From: Pseudomonadota bacterium
GTDB taxonomy: Bacteria > Pseudomonadota > Alphaproteobacteria > Rhizobiales > Devosiaceae
Direction: 5' to 3'
Assembly: GCA_023388175.1 (NCBI GenBank)
Contig: JAEWGT010000005.1
Span: 310,001-374,000, forward strand
Length of the DNA: 64,000 bases
Both the position numbers and the translations under genes were made by a program. A model generated the notes under the pieces. That model was given only the letters and a program-made list of their open reading frames with translations, ran no database searches and was not told where the DNA came from. This document shows, piece by piece, positions 25,001 through 32,594 of this stretch. The first letter of the stretch is position 1; the number at the start of each line of letters is the position of its first letter.

Positions 25001-26814
25001 AGGTCGCCTCCGGTCGTTTCGGCGTCACCGGCGAATATCTGGTCAATTCCGACCAGATCCAGATCAAGGTCGCGCAGGGTGCAAAGCCCGGCGAAGGTGG
25101 CCAATTGCCCGGCCACAAGGTCGACTGGATCGTCGCCAAGACCCGCCATTCGACGCCCGGCGTGGGTCTGATTTCGCCCCCGCCGCACCATGACATCTAT
25201 TCCATCGAAGATCTCGCCCAGCTCATTTACGATCTCAAGAACGTCAATGAGCAAGCCGACATCTCGGTCAAGCTCGTCTCCGAAGTGGGCGTCGGCACGG
25301 TTGCCGCCGGCGTCGCCAAGGCACGCGCCGACCATATCGTCGTCTCCGGCTTCGACGGCGGCACGGGCGCTTCGCCCCTGACCTCGCTCAAGCATGCCGG
25401 CGGCCCATGGGAAATCGGCCTGGCCGAAACCCACCAGACGTTGGTACTGAACCGGTTGCGGTCCCGCGTCCGCCTGCAGGTCGATGGCGGTCTCAAGACC
25501 GGCCGCGACGTGCTGATCGGCGCGCTGCTCGGTGCCGACGAATTCGGCTTCTCGACGGCGCCACTGATCGCTGCGGGCTGCATCATGATGCGCAAGTGCC
25601 ATCTCAATACGTGCCCGGTTGGCGTCGCCACCCAGGACCCGGTCCTGCGCAAGCGCTTCAAGGGCACGCCCGAGCATGTCATCAACTTCTTCTTCTACGT
25701 CGCCGAAGAACTGCGCGGCCTGATGGCACAGCTCGGCGCAAAGAACCTCGACGAGCTGATCGGCCGCTCCGACCTGCTCGACCAGCGCCGCGCTGACAGC
25801 CACTGGAAGAGCCACGGCATCGACCTCACCAAGCTGTTCTACAAGCCCGAGCCGATCGGCGGCGACACGCTCTACCATTCCGAGAGCCAGGACCATCACC
25901 TGGAAAACGTGCTCGACCGCAAGCTGATCGAACTGGCCCAGCCCGCGCTCGACAACGGTACCCCGGTGCAGATCGAGCTGCCGATCCGCAGCCGCGACCG
26001 CTCGGCCGGCGCCATGCTGTCCGGCGCTCTGGCCAAGAAGTACGGCAATGAAGGGCTGCCCGAAGACACGATCTCGATCACCCTGCGCGGCACTGCCGGT
26101 CAGGCATTCGGCGCCTTCCTCGGCAAGGGCATTTCCATCGACATGATCGGCGATGCCAATGACTATGTCGGCAAGGGCCTTTCCGGTGGCCGCATCGTTG
26201 TCCGCCCTTCCGAAAAGGTGTCCTTCGACCCCAACAAGGCGATCATTGTCGGCAATACCGTGCTTTATGGCGCGACCTCGGGCGAATGCTATTTCCGTGG
26301 TGTCGCCGGTGAACGCTTTGCCGTGCGCAATTCCGGCGCCATCGCCGTCGTCGAAGGCACGGGCGATCATGGCTGCGAATACATGACCGGCGGCCTCGTC
26401 GTCGTCATCGGTCCCACCGGCCGCAACTTCGCTGCCGGCATGTCGGGCGGCGTCGCCTATGTGCTGGACGAAGACGAAACCTTCCGCTCGCGCTGCAACC
26501 TCGCCATGGTCGATCTGGAGCCGGTTCAGGAAGAAGAAGACCTGATGCAGAAGCTCCATCACCATGGTGGCGACCTCGAATGGCATGGCCGCGTCGATAT
26601 TTCCGGCGACATGACCAAGCATGACGACGAGCGCCTGCACCAGCTCATCTCCAACCATCTGCACTATACCGGCTCGACCAAGGCCCGGCAGATTCTGGAG
26701 AACTGGGCCGAGATGCGCCCGAAATTCGTCAAGGTCATGCCTGTCGAATATCGCCGCGCCATCCTCGAAATGGAAAAGAAGCGCGCTTCGGGCGCTCACG
26801 TGGCGGCTGAGTGA
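22087..26814 (+). CDS. gltB: Glutamate synthase (NADPH) large subunit
   Basis: The 1575-residue enzyme transfers the amide nitrogen of glutamine to 2-oxoglutarate. A propeptide of 45 residues precedes the catalytic cysteine C46 (NEHDACGIGM) of the class II amidotransferase domain (to about residue 430). The central domain and the FMN-binding synthase domain follow; the 3Fe-4S cluster cysteines are C1165, C1171 and C1176 in GCIMMRKCHLNTCPVG. The C-terminal GXGXG domain spans about residues 1270-1500. Length is normal. It heads the operon gltB-GST-gltD; the next start overlaps its stop as TGATG. Confidence 0.98.
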   Translation: MAHERTGISAASSKANTKTLILDGKRVDGRPAAQGLYNPANEHDACGIGMIANIKNQPSHEVVQKGLEILENLEHRGAVGADPLMGDGAGILVQTPHAFFKKVLPNLPEKHHYAVVMIFYPNVEGLRDRCAEVMRRCLVEEGLDLLDERIVPTNNGKLSRGVIETQPAIEQMIVARPEGLTLDEFERKLLIVRKVISNTVYKEVPESDGDNGFYVVSMSARTLVYKGMFLADQLGSFYLDLHDEDFESAIALVHQRFSTNTFPSWKLAHPYRMTTHNGEINTIRGNVNWMAARQASVHSKYFADDISKIWPISYEGQSDTACFDNALEFLVRGGYPLPHAAMMLVPEAWAGNPLMDEKRRAFYQYHAALMEPWDGPAAMSLSDGRYVVATLDRNGLRPARYLLTKEGHVVLASESGVLDIPDEDIVERWRLQPGRMLLIDLEQGRIISDDEIKSTLATANPYADWLARTQIVLEDLPPVATKAPEPTDALLDRLQVFGYTQEDVKLLMAPMATTGQEAVGSMGTDTPISALSNKSKLLYTYFKQNFAQVTNPPIDPIREESVMSLVSFIGPRPNLFDLEGLSTVKRLEVRQPILTNEDLEKIRGIGDIESNQFKTITLDITYPVENGAAGMEAAIDALCQAAEEAVRGEYNIIILSDRLVSAERLDIPTLLALAAVHHHLIRKGLRTSTGLVVETGEAREIHHFAMLAGYGAEAINPYLAFEALQALHAEGNYPEEVSADEVVYRYIKSVGKGLLKVMSKMGISTYQSYCGAQIFDAVGLNSEFVKKYFFGTATSIEGVGLAEVAEETVLRHADAFGDDAVLRKSLDVGGEYAYRIRGEKHAWSPDLVADLQHAVRTAEEAPEVAQTRYDAYAERANTGADGYLAIRHLFDIRPLGPSVALDAVEPANEIVRRFVTGAMSFGSISREAHTTLAIAMNRIGGKSNTGEGGEEPDRYKPLPDGSRNPLRSAIKQVASGRFGVTGEYLVNSDQIQIKVAQGAKPGEGGQLPGHKVDWIVAKTRHSTPGVGLISPPPHHDIYSIEDLAQLIYDLKNVNEQADISVKLVSEVGVGTVAAGVAKARADHIVVSGFDGGTGASPLTSLKHAGGPWEIGLAETHQTLVLNRLRSRVRLQVDGGLKTGRDVLIGALLGADEFGFSTAPLIAAGCIMMRKCHLNTCPVGVATQDPVLRKRFKGTPEHVINFFFYVAEELRGLMAQLGAKNLDELIGRSDLLDQRRADSHWKSHGIDLTKLFYKPEPIGGDTLYHSESQDHHLENVLDRKLIELAQPALDNGTPVQIELPIRSRDRSAGAMLSGALAKKYGNEGLPEDTISITLRGTAGQAFGAFLGKGISIDMIGDANDYVGKGLSGGRIVVRPSEKVSFDPNKAIIVGNTVLYGATSGECYFRGVAGERFAVRNSGAIAVVEGTGDHGCEYMTGGLVVVIGPTGRNFAAGMSGGVAYVLDEDETFRSRCNLAMVDLEPVQEEEDLMQKLHHHGGDLEWHGRVDISGDMTKHDDERLHQLISNHLHYTGSTKARQILENWAEMRPKFVKVMPVEYRRAILEMEKKRASGAHVAAE

Positions 26815-27416
26815 TGATCCAGCTCTACGGCAATCTTGGGTCCGGCAACGTGCTCAAGGTCAAGTATATCGCCGACGCCACCGGCACGCCCTTCCAACTG
26901 CACGAAATCGCGTCCCGCTCCGGCGGGACGTCCACCCCCCAATTTCTGAAGCTCAATCCGGCTGCGCAGATGCCGGTCATCGTGCTCGACGATGGCCGCC
27001 CCCTGGCCCAGTCCAATGCCATACTGCGCTATCTGGCCCACGGCTCCCGCTTCATCCCCACCGACCGCTATGAGGCGGCCAAGGTTGATGAATGGCTGTT
27101 CTGGGAACAATATAGCCACGAGCCCACTGTGGCGGTCGCCCGTGCCCGTGTCGTTTACGACGGGCAGGCCGTGGCCGATCTCGATCCGGCTCTGGTCGAA
27201 AAGGCCAACAAGGCCCTCGACCTCATGGAAAAGGCGCTGACGGATCGAAAATGGCTGGTTGGCGAAACCATGACCATCGCCGACATTGCGCTCCTGCCCT
27301 ATACGCGCCAGTCGGGCGAGGGCGGATTGGACCTCTCTGGGCGGCCCGCGCTTCTGCGCTGGATTGCTGCATGTGAGCAAAAACTTGGACTGCCGTCCTT
27401 CCAGACGGAAAATTAG
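26814..27416 (+). CDS. Glutathione S-transferase family protein
   Basis: The 200-residue protein has an N-terminal thioredoxin-fold domain (MIQLYGNLGSGNVLKVKYIADATG, with the glutathione-binding PAAQMPVIVLDDGRPLAQSNAILRYLA around residues 43-72) and an all-helical C-terminal domain with the buried GETMTIADIALLPYT motif near residue 145. It looks like the cytosolic beta/nu-type GSTs of bacteria. Its place between gltB and gltD, overlapping the gltB stop and 10 bases before gltD, means it is made together with glutamate synthase. The substrate is unknown; it might protect or act beside a glutamate-linked pathway, but that is only context. Confidence 0.9.
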   Translation: MIQLYGNLGSGNVLKVKYIADATGTPFQLHEIASRSGGTSTPQFLKLNPAAQMPVIVLDDGRPLAQSNAILRYLAHGSRFIPTDRYEAAKVDEWLFWEQYSHEPTVAVARARVVYDGQAVADLDPALVEKANKALDLMEKALTDRKWLVGETMTIADIALLPYTRQSGEGGLDLSGRPALLRWIAACEQKLGLPSFQTEN

Positions 27417-27425
27417 GAGGAAAGC

Positions 27426-28853
27426 ATGGGTAAGGTAACAGGCTTTCTCGAAATCGACCGCGAAGAACCCCGCTACGAACCGGCATCCGACCGCGTGCGC
27501 CATTGGGGTGAATTCACCATTCCGCTACGCGAGGCACAGGTCACCGATCAGGCCGCGCGCTGCATGGATTGCGGCATTCCCTTCTGCCATGGCGATACCG
27601 GCTGCCCGGTCCATAACCAGATTCCGGACTGGAACGATCTGGTCTTCAACAATGATTGGGAAGAGGCGGCGCGCAACCTGCACTCGACCAATAATTTCCC
27701 TGAGTTTACCGGCCGCATCTGCCCGGCGCCCTGCGAGGAAGCCTGCACGCTCAACCTCGAAGACGTGCCCGTGGCCATCAAGACGGTGGAACAGGCCATT
27801 GCCGACCGGGCAATCAAATCGGGCTGGATCAAGCCGCAGATCGCCTCTGAAAAGACCGGCAAAAAGGTCGCCGTTGTCGGCTCCGGCCCGGCCGGTCTCG
27901 CCGCTGCCCAGCAACTGGCCCGCGCCGGCCACGATGTCCATGTCTATGAGCGCGAGCCCAAGGCGGGCGGCCTCATGCGCTATGGCATTCCCGACTTCAA
28001 GATGGAAAAGGACCATATCGACTTCCGCGTCTCCCAGATGGAAGCCGAAGGCGTCACCTTCCATTACGGCGTCAATGTCGGCGTGACCACGCCGCTCTCC
28101 GATCTGCAGCGCGACCACGATGCGGTCCTGCTCGCAGGTGGCGCGGAAAAGCCGCGCGCCGTCGATGTTGAAGGCAAGGAATTTGCCGGCGTGCATTACG
28201 CCATGCCCTTCCTCGTCCAGCAGAACCGCCGCGTCGGTGGCGAGGATGTCAGCAACGAGTTCCAGCTTTCTGCTGCCGGCAAGCATGTCGTGGTCGTGGG
28301 GGGTGGCGATACCGCGTCTGACTGCGTTGGCACCTCCTTCCGTCAGGGCGCCATCGCCGTGACCCAGCTCGACGTGCGCCCCATGCCGCCGGAACTGGAA
28401 AACAAGCTGACCAACTGGCCCAATTGGGCGGTCAAGATGCGCACGTCCTCCTCGCAGGCCGAAGGCGCCATCCGCGAATTTTCCGCCGGCACAATGAAGA
28501 TCATCGGCAATGCCAAGGGTCATGTTACGGGCGTCGAATGCGCCCGCGTCGACCGCAGCCGCCAGCCGATCCCGGGCAGCGAATTCATCATCAAGGCCGA
28601 TCTGGTGCTCTTCGCCATCGGCTTTGCCGGCCCGGTAAAGGACGGCATGCTGACCGAACTCGGCGCCGATCTCGACAAGCGCGGCAATCTCTTTGCCGAC
28701 ACGATGAGCTACAAGACTTCGGTGCCAAAGGTCTATGCCGCCGGCGACATGCGCCGTGGCCAGTCGCTCGTCGTCTGGGCCATCCGCGAAGGCCGCCAGG
28801 CCGCTCGCTCCATCGACTTCGATCTGATGGGCAGGACGGCTCTGCCGCGGTAA
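27426..28853 (+). CDS. gltD: Glutamate synthase (NADPH) small subunit
   Basis: The 475-residue flavoprotein feeds electrons from NADPH to GltB. The N-terminal domain has the cysteine clusters for two 4Fe-4S centres (CMDCGIPFC, then CPAPCEEAC). The FAD-binding motif is VVGSGPAGLAAAQ near residue 150, and the NADPH motif is VVGGGDTASDCVG near residue 292. The C-terminal FAD clamp is VYAAGDMRRGQSLVVWAI. AGGAGG lies seven bases before the ATG. It is the last gene of the glt operon, and an inverted-repeat element begins at its stop codon. Confidence 0.98.
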   Translation: MGKVTGFLEIDREEPRYEPASDRVRHWGEFTIPLREAQVTDQAARCMDCGIPFCHGDTGCPVHNQIPDWNDLVFNNDWEEAARNLHSTNNFPEFTGRICPAPCEEACTLNLEDVPVAIKTVEQAIADRAIKSGWIKPQIASEKTGKKVAVVGSGPAGLAAAQQLARAGHDVHVYEREPKAGGLMRYGIPDFKMEKDHIDFRVSQMEAEGVTFHYGVNVGVTTPLSDLQRDHDAVLLAGGAEKPRAVDVEGKEFAGVHYAMPFLVQQNRRVGGEDVSNEFQLSAAGKHVVVVGGGDTASDCVGTSFRQGAIAVTQLDVRPMPPELENKLTNWPNWAVKMRTSSSQAEGAIREFSAGTMKIIGNAKGHVTGVECARVDRSRQPIPGSEFIIKADLVLFAIGFAGPVKDGMLTELGADLDKRGNLFADTMSYKTSVPKVYAAGDMRRGQSLVVWAIREGRQAARSIDFDLMGRTALPR

Positions 28854-28967
28854 CCCCCACCGAACCTCCCCCTGCAGAAGGGGGAGGAGCTCAACGGGTT
28901 TGCCGCGACATCGAGGCGATCACCGGCCGTGCCCTCCCTCTATCAGGGGGAGGCTAGGTGGGGGTAT
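28854..28967. repeat. Intergenic inverted repeat, family B
   Basis: The outer arms CCCCCACC...ACCTCCCCCTG and CAGGGGGAGG...GGTGGGGG face each other, and each arm also makes its own CCTCCCCC/GGGGGAGG hairpin. A short relative lies at 54976-54996. Such elements are frequent between genes in this order. Confidence 0.75.
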
Positions 28968-28999
28968 GGTCCTACAAACGCGATTCCACGGACGCTCCC

Positions 29000-29539
29000 A
29001 TGCCCCAAGCCCCCTATGTCGTCGACCAGCTGATTTCCGCCAAGGCCGTCGCCGCGCGCGTCGAGGCGCTGGCCGCCGAAATCACCGAGACCTTCAAGGA
29101 CACCGAAAAGCTGGTCGTTGTCGGCCTTCTGCGCGGCTCCTTCATCTTCATCGCCGATCTGGTGCGCGAGATCGATCTGCCGCTCGAAGTGGATTTCCTC
29201 GAGGCCTCCTCCTATGGCGACGGCATGGAATCCTCCCGCGAGGTCCGGATTCTCAAGGACCTGCGTGGCGAAATCGCCGGACGCGACGTGCTGGTGGTGG
29301 AAGACATTATCGACACCGGCCATACGCTCAGCCACGTGCTCGAAATCCTGGCGACGCGCCATCCCCGCCGCATGGAAGTCTGCGCCCTGCTCAACAAGCC
29401 GAGCCGCCGCGAGGCCGAAGTCCCGGCAAAATGGATCGGCTTCGACATCCCGGATGAATTCGTCGTCGGCTACGGCATCGACTATGCCCAGCGCAACCGC
29501 AACCTGCCCCATATCGGCAAGGTCAGATTCGTCGAGTAG
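29000..29539 (+). CDS. hpt: Hypoxanthine phosphoribosyltransferase
   Basis: The ATG at 29000 gives 179 residues, the normal size; an earlier in-frame start would lie in the repeat. The PRPP-binding loop is VLVVEDIIDTGHTL near residues 98-111, and the N-terminal PPi loop is LLRGSFIF near residue 43. The C-terminal purine site is YAQRNRNLPHIGKV. It joins hypoxanthine or guanine to PRPP for purine salvage. No good ribosome site is visible, and the repeat directly upstream may affect its expression. It stands alone. Confidence 0.95.
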   Translation: MPQAPYVVDQLISAKAVAARVEALAAEITETFKDTEKLVVVGLLRGSFIFIADLVREIDLPLEVDFLEASSYGDGMESSREVRILKDLRGEIAGRDVLVVEDIIDTGHTLSHVLEILATRHPRRMEVCALLNKPSRREAEVPAKWIGFDIPDEFVVGYGIDYAQRNRNLPHIGKVRFVE

Positions 29540-29570
29540 GCACCGGCTCACGCCACTGCCTCGCTTGACC

Positions 29571-29626
29571 GGGCAATCCATGCCTCCACGAGAATGGACC
29601 ACCGGGACAAGCCCGGTGGTGACGAT
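29571..29626. repeat. Intergenic palindromic repeat, family A
   Basis: One complete unit (ATGGACCACCGGGACAAGCC and onward, 29594-29626) is preceded by a fragment GGGCAATCCAT of a second, inverted unit. It separates convergent hpt and the UxaA gene. Confidence 0.75.
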
Positions 29627-29652
29627 CATTATGACATCGGGACCGCCAGCCC

Positions 29653-31206
29653 CTACATCACCGCCCCGACCTGCCAGGGCACGAACTCATTGTCGCCGTA
29701 ACCCAGCGCCTCGGACTTGGTCTCTTCCCCTGACGCCACGCGCAGCATCAGGTCGAATATTTCCTGCCCCTTGGCCTCGATGCTGACGCCCTCGACGATA
29801 TCGCCGCAATTGATGTCCATGTCCTCGGTCATGCGGGCATACATGTCCGAATTGGTGGCGAGTTTGATCGAGGGCACCGGCTTGCAGCCATAGGCCGAGC
29901 CGCGACCGGTGGTGAAGGCGAGAATGTTCGCGCCGCCCGCCACCTGTCCGGTCGCCGAGACAGGATCGAAGCCCGGCGTGTCCATGAACACAAAGCCTTT
30001 CTCGGTGACTTTTTCGGCATATTCATAGACCGCCGTCAGCGGGCTCGTGCCGCCCTTGGCCGCCGCGCCCAGCGACTTTTCGAGAATGGTGGTCAGCCCG
30101 CCCAGCTTGTTGCCAGGCGAGGGATTGTTGTTCATCTCCCCGCCATTGCGTCCGGTATAATCTTCCCACCAGTGGATACGGGCGATCAGTTTCTCGCCGA
30201 CTTCGCGCGATACGGCGCGGCGGGTGAGCAGGTGTTCGGCCCCATAGATTTCCGGGGTTTCCGACAGGATGGCCGTGCCGCCATTGCGCACCAGAATATC
30301 GGCGGCAACACCTAAAGCCGGATTGGCGGTAATGCCCGAATAGCCGTCCGAGCCGCCGCATTGCAGCGCCAGCGTCAGGTGGCTCGCGTCCACCGTTTCG
30401 CGCCGCGCCCGCGCGGCGACTGGCAGCATGTCCTTGATGCGCTCGACACCCCAGTCGATCATCTTCTGCGTGCCGCCGATCTCCTGGATGGTCATGGTCT
30501 GAAACGTGTCGGTTTCTTTCAGATTGTAGGCTTCCTTCATCTTCTCGATCTGGAAGCCCTCGCAGCCCAGTCCCACCAGCAGCGCCGCGCCCAGATTTGG
30601 GTTGGACGTGTAGCCCCACTGCGTGCGGCGGAAGATCTGGTAGCCCTCGCCCGACAGATCCATGGCGCAACCGGTGCCATGCACGAAGGGAATGACGCCG
30701 TCGATTTCCGGATAGTCATCGAGAATGCCGGAGCGATTGATCGCTTCCGCCATGAACTTGGCTACCGTGGCCGAGCAGTTCACCGAGGTCAGGATGCCGA
30801 TATAATTGCGCGTCCCCACCGAGCCATTGGCCCGCCTGTATCCCTGAAACGTCGCCCGCTGCTCGATGGGCAGCATATCCAGCGGCACCGCGCCCTCGGC
30901 AAAGGCATAATCATGGCTCAGCGATCCATCCGGTCCGCCCATGCCGCAATTGTGCTCATGCACCCAGTCGCCCGGGACGATGGCCTCTCTGGCAAAGCCG
31001 ATGATCTGTCCGAATTTGAGCACCGGTTCGCCCGCTGCGATGGGCCGGGTGGCGAATTTATGCCCGCGCGGCACCCGGCGGACAATGGAAACACCCTGAG
31101 GCGTGTCGCTTCCCACATCGAGATTGGCCAGCGCCACCGCGATATTGTCGGCGCTGTTGAGGACAAGTGTCTTGTCCGTGCTGGGGCGGGTCATGGTGTC
31201 AGACAT
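29653..31206 (-). CDS. UxaA-family sugar-acid dehydratase (altronate dehydratase-like)
   Basis: The protein has 517 residues from ATG 31206; an ATG four codons later is possible. It carries an N-terminal SAF domain (about residues 10-95, with DNIAVALANLDVG and HEHNCGMG) and the long UxaA catalytic domain with RRANGSVGTRNYIGI, HGTGCAMD, GLGCEGFQ and CGGSDGYSGITANPALG. Full-length UxaA enzymes dehydrate D-altronate and related aldonates to 2-keto-3-deoxy acids, using Fe. It diverges from the GntR gene across the CTAACATGTTAG site. With fucU and the FAH gene beside it, an L-fuconate-type substrate is possible, but altronate remains open. Confidence 0.85.
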   Translation of the reverse strand: MSDTMTRPSTDKTLVLNSADNIAVALANLDVGSDTPQGVSIVRRVPRGHKFATRPIAAGEPVLKFGQIIGFAREAIVPGDWVHEHNCGMGGPDGSLSHDYAFAEGAVPLDMLPIEQRATFQGYRRANGSVGTRNYIGILTSVNCSATVAKFMAEAINRSGILDDYPEIDGVIPFVHGTGCAMDLSGEGYQIFRRTQWGYTSNPNLGAALLVGLGCEGFQIEKMKEAYNLKETDTFQTMTIQEIGGTQKMIDWGVERIKDMLPVAARARRETVDASHLTLALQCGGSDGYSGITANPALGVAADILVRNGGTAILSETPEIYGAEHLLTRRAVSREVGEKLIARIHWWEDYTGRNGGEMNNNPSPGNKLGGLTTILEKSLGAAAKGGTSPLTAVYEYAEKVTEKGFVFMDTPGFDPVSATGQVAGGANILAFTTGRGSAYGCKPVPSIKLATNSDMYARMTEDMDINCGDIVEGVSIEAKGQEIFDLMLRVASGEETKSEALGYGDNEFVPWQVGAVM

Positions 31207-31297
31207 CGGATCGTTCCGGAACAGGGGGCTCAACTGGTGCTTTACGCCGGTCCGCATCGCGGTCAGATTGGGCCATTGCGGGGCGGCGGCACACTAA

Positions 31298-31309
31298 CTA
31301 ACATGTTAG
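31298..31309. promoter_or_regulatory. Palindromic operator CTAACATGTTAG, site 1
   Basis: A perfect 12-base palindrome, flanked by an extra CTAA on the left, ends one base before the GntR start codon and lies 92 bases upstream of the divergent UxaA start. The place suits autorepression and joint control. The same core recurs at 32549 and 50930. Confidence 0.75.
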
Positions 31310-31310
31310 C

Positions 31311-32060
31311 ATGAACAACCATACAAGTTCCTATTCTTTTTTGACACGCCCTGCCGGCCTGGCGCGCGGCAATGTGACCATGGAGGTTACGCAGGCCCTG
31401 CGTCATGCCATCGTGACGCTGGCTGTTCAACCGGGGGCCAATCTCGACAAGGCCGCTATCTGCGCCCAATTGGGCGTGTCGCGCTTCCCGGTCAGCGAGG
31501 CCTTTGCCCGGCTGGCCGAAGAAGGCCTCGTCGATATCGCGCCCCAGCGCGGCTCGACCGTTTCCCTGGTCCGCATTGCCGATGTCCGCGAATATATGCT
31601 GATCCGCAAGGGACTCGAAAGCGAGGCCCTGCGCGTGTTGATCGGCAAGCATGACGCCGAGGTCATCGCGGCGCTGCACGCCAATATGGCTGCCCAGCGC
31701 GATGCGGCATCGCGCGACGACGCCGAAACCTTCCATCAGATCGACGTAGATTTCCACGACATCATCTTCCGCACCATGCGGCTGTCCAAGATGAAGGCCA
31801 TCATCGACCGCGCCCGCGCCAATCTCGATCGTGCCCGCCGCCTCATCATCACCCCGCGCCGTCTCAATCACACCATTACCGAGCATCAGGCCATTTTCGA
31901 CGGCATTCTGGCAGCCGACGCGCCACAGGCCATCGCTGCGATCCGCGCCCATATCGATGCGGTCATGGTCGAGCTTTTCGCCTTTGCCGGCGACCATCCC
32001 GAACTCTTTGCCGATGGCGCCGAATTTACCGCCGACGAAAACGACTTCCCCTTCGGCTGA
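31311..32060 (+). CDS. GntR-family regulator, FadR (FCD) subfamily
   Basis: The 249-residue protein has a winged helix at about residues 24-90 (LRHAIVTLAVQPGANLDKAAICAQLGVSR-type helix-turn-helix followed by PVSEAFARLAEEGLVD). An FCD ligand-binding domain follows with the metal-type histidines in FHQIDVDFHDIIF, ITEHQAIFDGI and RAHIDAVM. FCD regulators sense small organic acids. The palindrome at its start codon, repeated before the FAH gene and the lldD-like gene, is the best candidate for its operator. The gene leads an operon with fucU, 16 bases downstream. Confidence 0.92.
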   Translation: MNNHTSSYSFLTRPAGLARGNVTMEVTQALRHAIVTLAVQPGANLDKAAICAQLGVSRFPVSEAFARLAEEGLVDIAPQRGSTVSLVRIADVREYMLIRKGLESEALRVLIGKHDAEVIAALHANMAAQRDAASRDDAETFHQIDVDFHDIIFRTMRLSKMKAIIDRARANLDRARRLIITPRRLNHTITEHQAIFDGILAADAPQAIAAIRAHIDAVMVELFAFAGDHPELFADGAEFTADENDFPFG

Positions 32061-32076
32061 CGCTCAGGAGTTCGTC

Positions 32077-32511
32077 ATGCTCAAGCGCATCCCGCCCCTG
32101 CTCGGCCCGGAACTACTGGCTACACTGCGCGCCATGGGCCATGGCGACGAGATCGTCCTCGCCGACGCCAATTTTCCGGCCGCGCATCTCGGGCCGCAAA
32201 CCCACCGCGCCGATGGCGTGCCGGCCACCGACATGCTTGACGCCATCCTCACCCTGATGCCGCTCGACGATTTCGTCGACATTGCCGCCATCGGCATGGC
32301 GGTGGTCGGCGACCCAGACGCCCGTCCCCCGATCTACGCCGATTTTGAAACCATCATTGCCCGCCACGAGCCGGAGGCGCGTTTCGCCACGCTTGAGCGC
32401 TATGCCTTCTACGACCGCGCCAGAGCGGCTGCCGCTATCGTCCAGACCGGCGAAACCCGCCTCTATGGCAATATCATTCTCAAAAAGGGCGTCATCCGCC
32501 CTGCCGGATAG
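32077..32511 (+). CDS. fucU: RbsD/FucU-family mutarotase, FucU-like
   Basis: The protein has 144 residues, with CAGGAG before the ATG. FucU marks are the catalytic-type GHGDEIVLADANFPAAHLG near residue 22, the RADGVPATDMLDAILTLMPLD stretch, and the C-terminal RLYGNIILKKGVI with the conserved tyrosine. Such proteins interconvert the anomers of L-fucose (or ribose in RbsD); the FucU-type middle section supports fucose. It follows the GntR gene in the same transcript and precedes the FAH gene, which has its own copy of the palindrome upstream. Confidence 0.9.
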   Translation: MLKRIPPLLGPELLATLRAMGHGDEIVLADANFPAAHLGPQTHRADGVPATDMLDAILTLMPLDDFVDIAAIGMAVVGDPDARPPIYADFETIIARHEPEARFATLERYAFYDRARAAAAIVQTGETRLYGNIILKKGVIRPAG

Positions 32512-32548
32512 GGGTGGAACGCATCAGACCAAAGCCGATCTCGACAGG

Positions 32549-32560
32549 CTAACATGTTAG
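32549..32560. promoter_or_regulatory. Palindromic operator CTAACATGTTAG, site 2
   Basis: The full 14-base palindrome GCTAACATGTTAGC occurs 34 bases upstream of the FAH start codon. This indicates that the FAH gene has its own regulated promoter within the cluster. Confidence 0.75.
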
Positions 32561-32594
32561 CTCTATGACGGAGGCAGATTAAAGGGAGACCGCC

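Noticed and set aside
24265..26799. Open frame of about 840 codons antisense to gltB
   Set aside because: It covers conserved gltB sequence on the other strand; the product has shadow-type composition and no family match.
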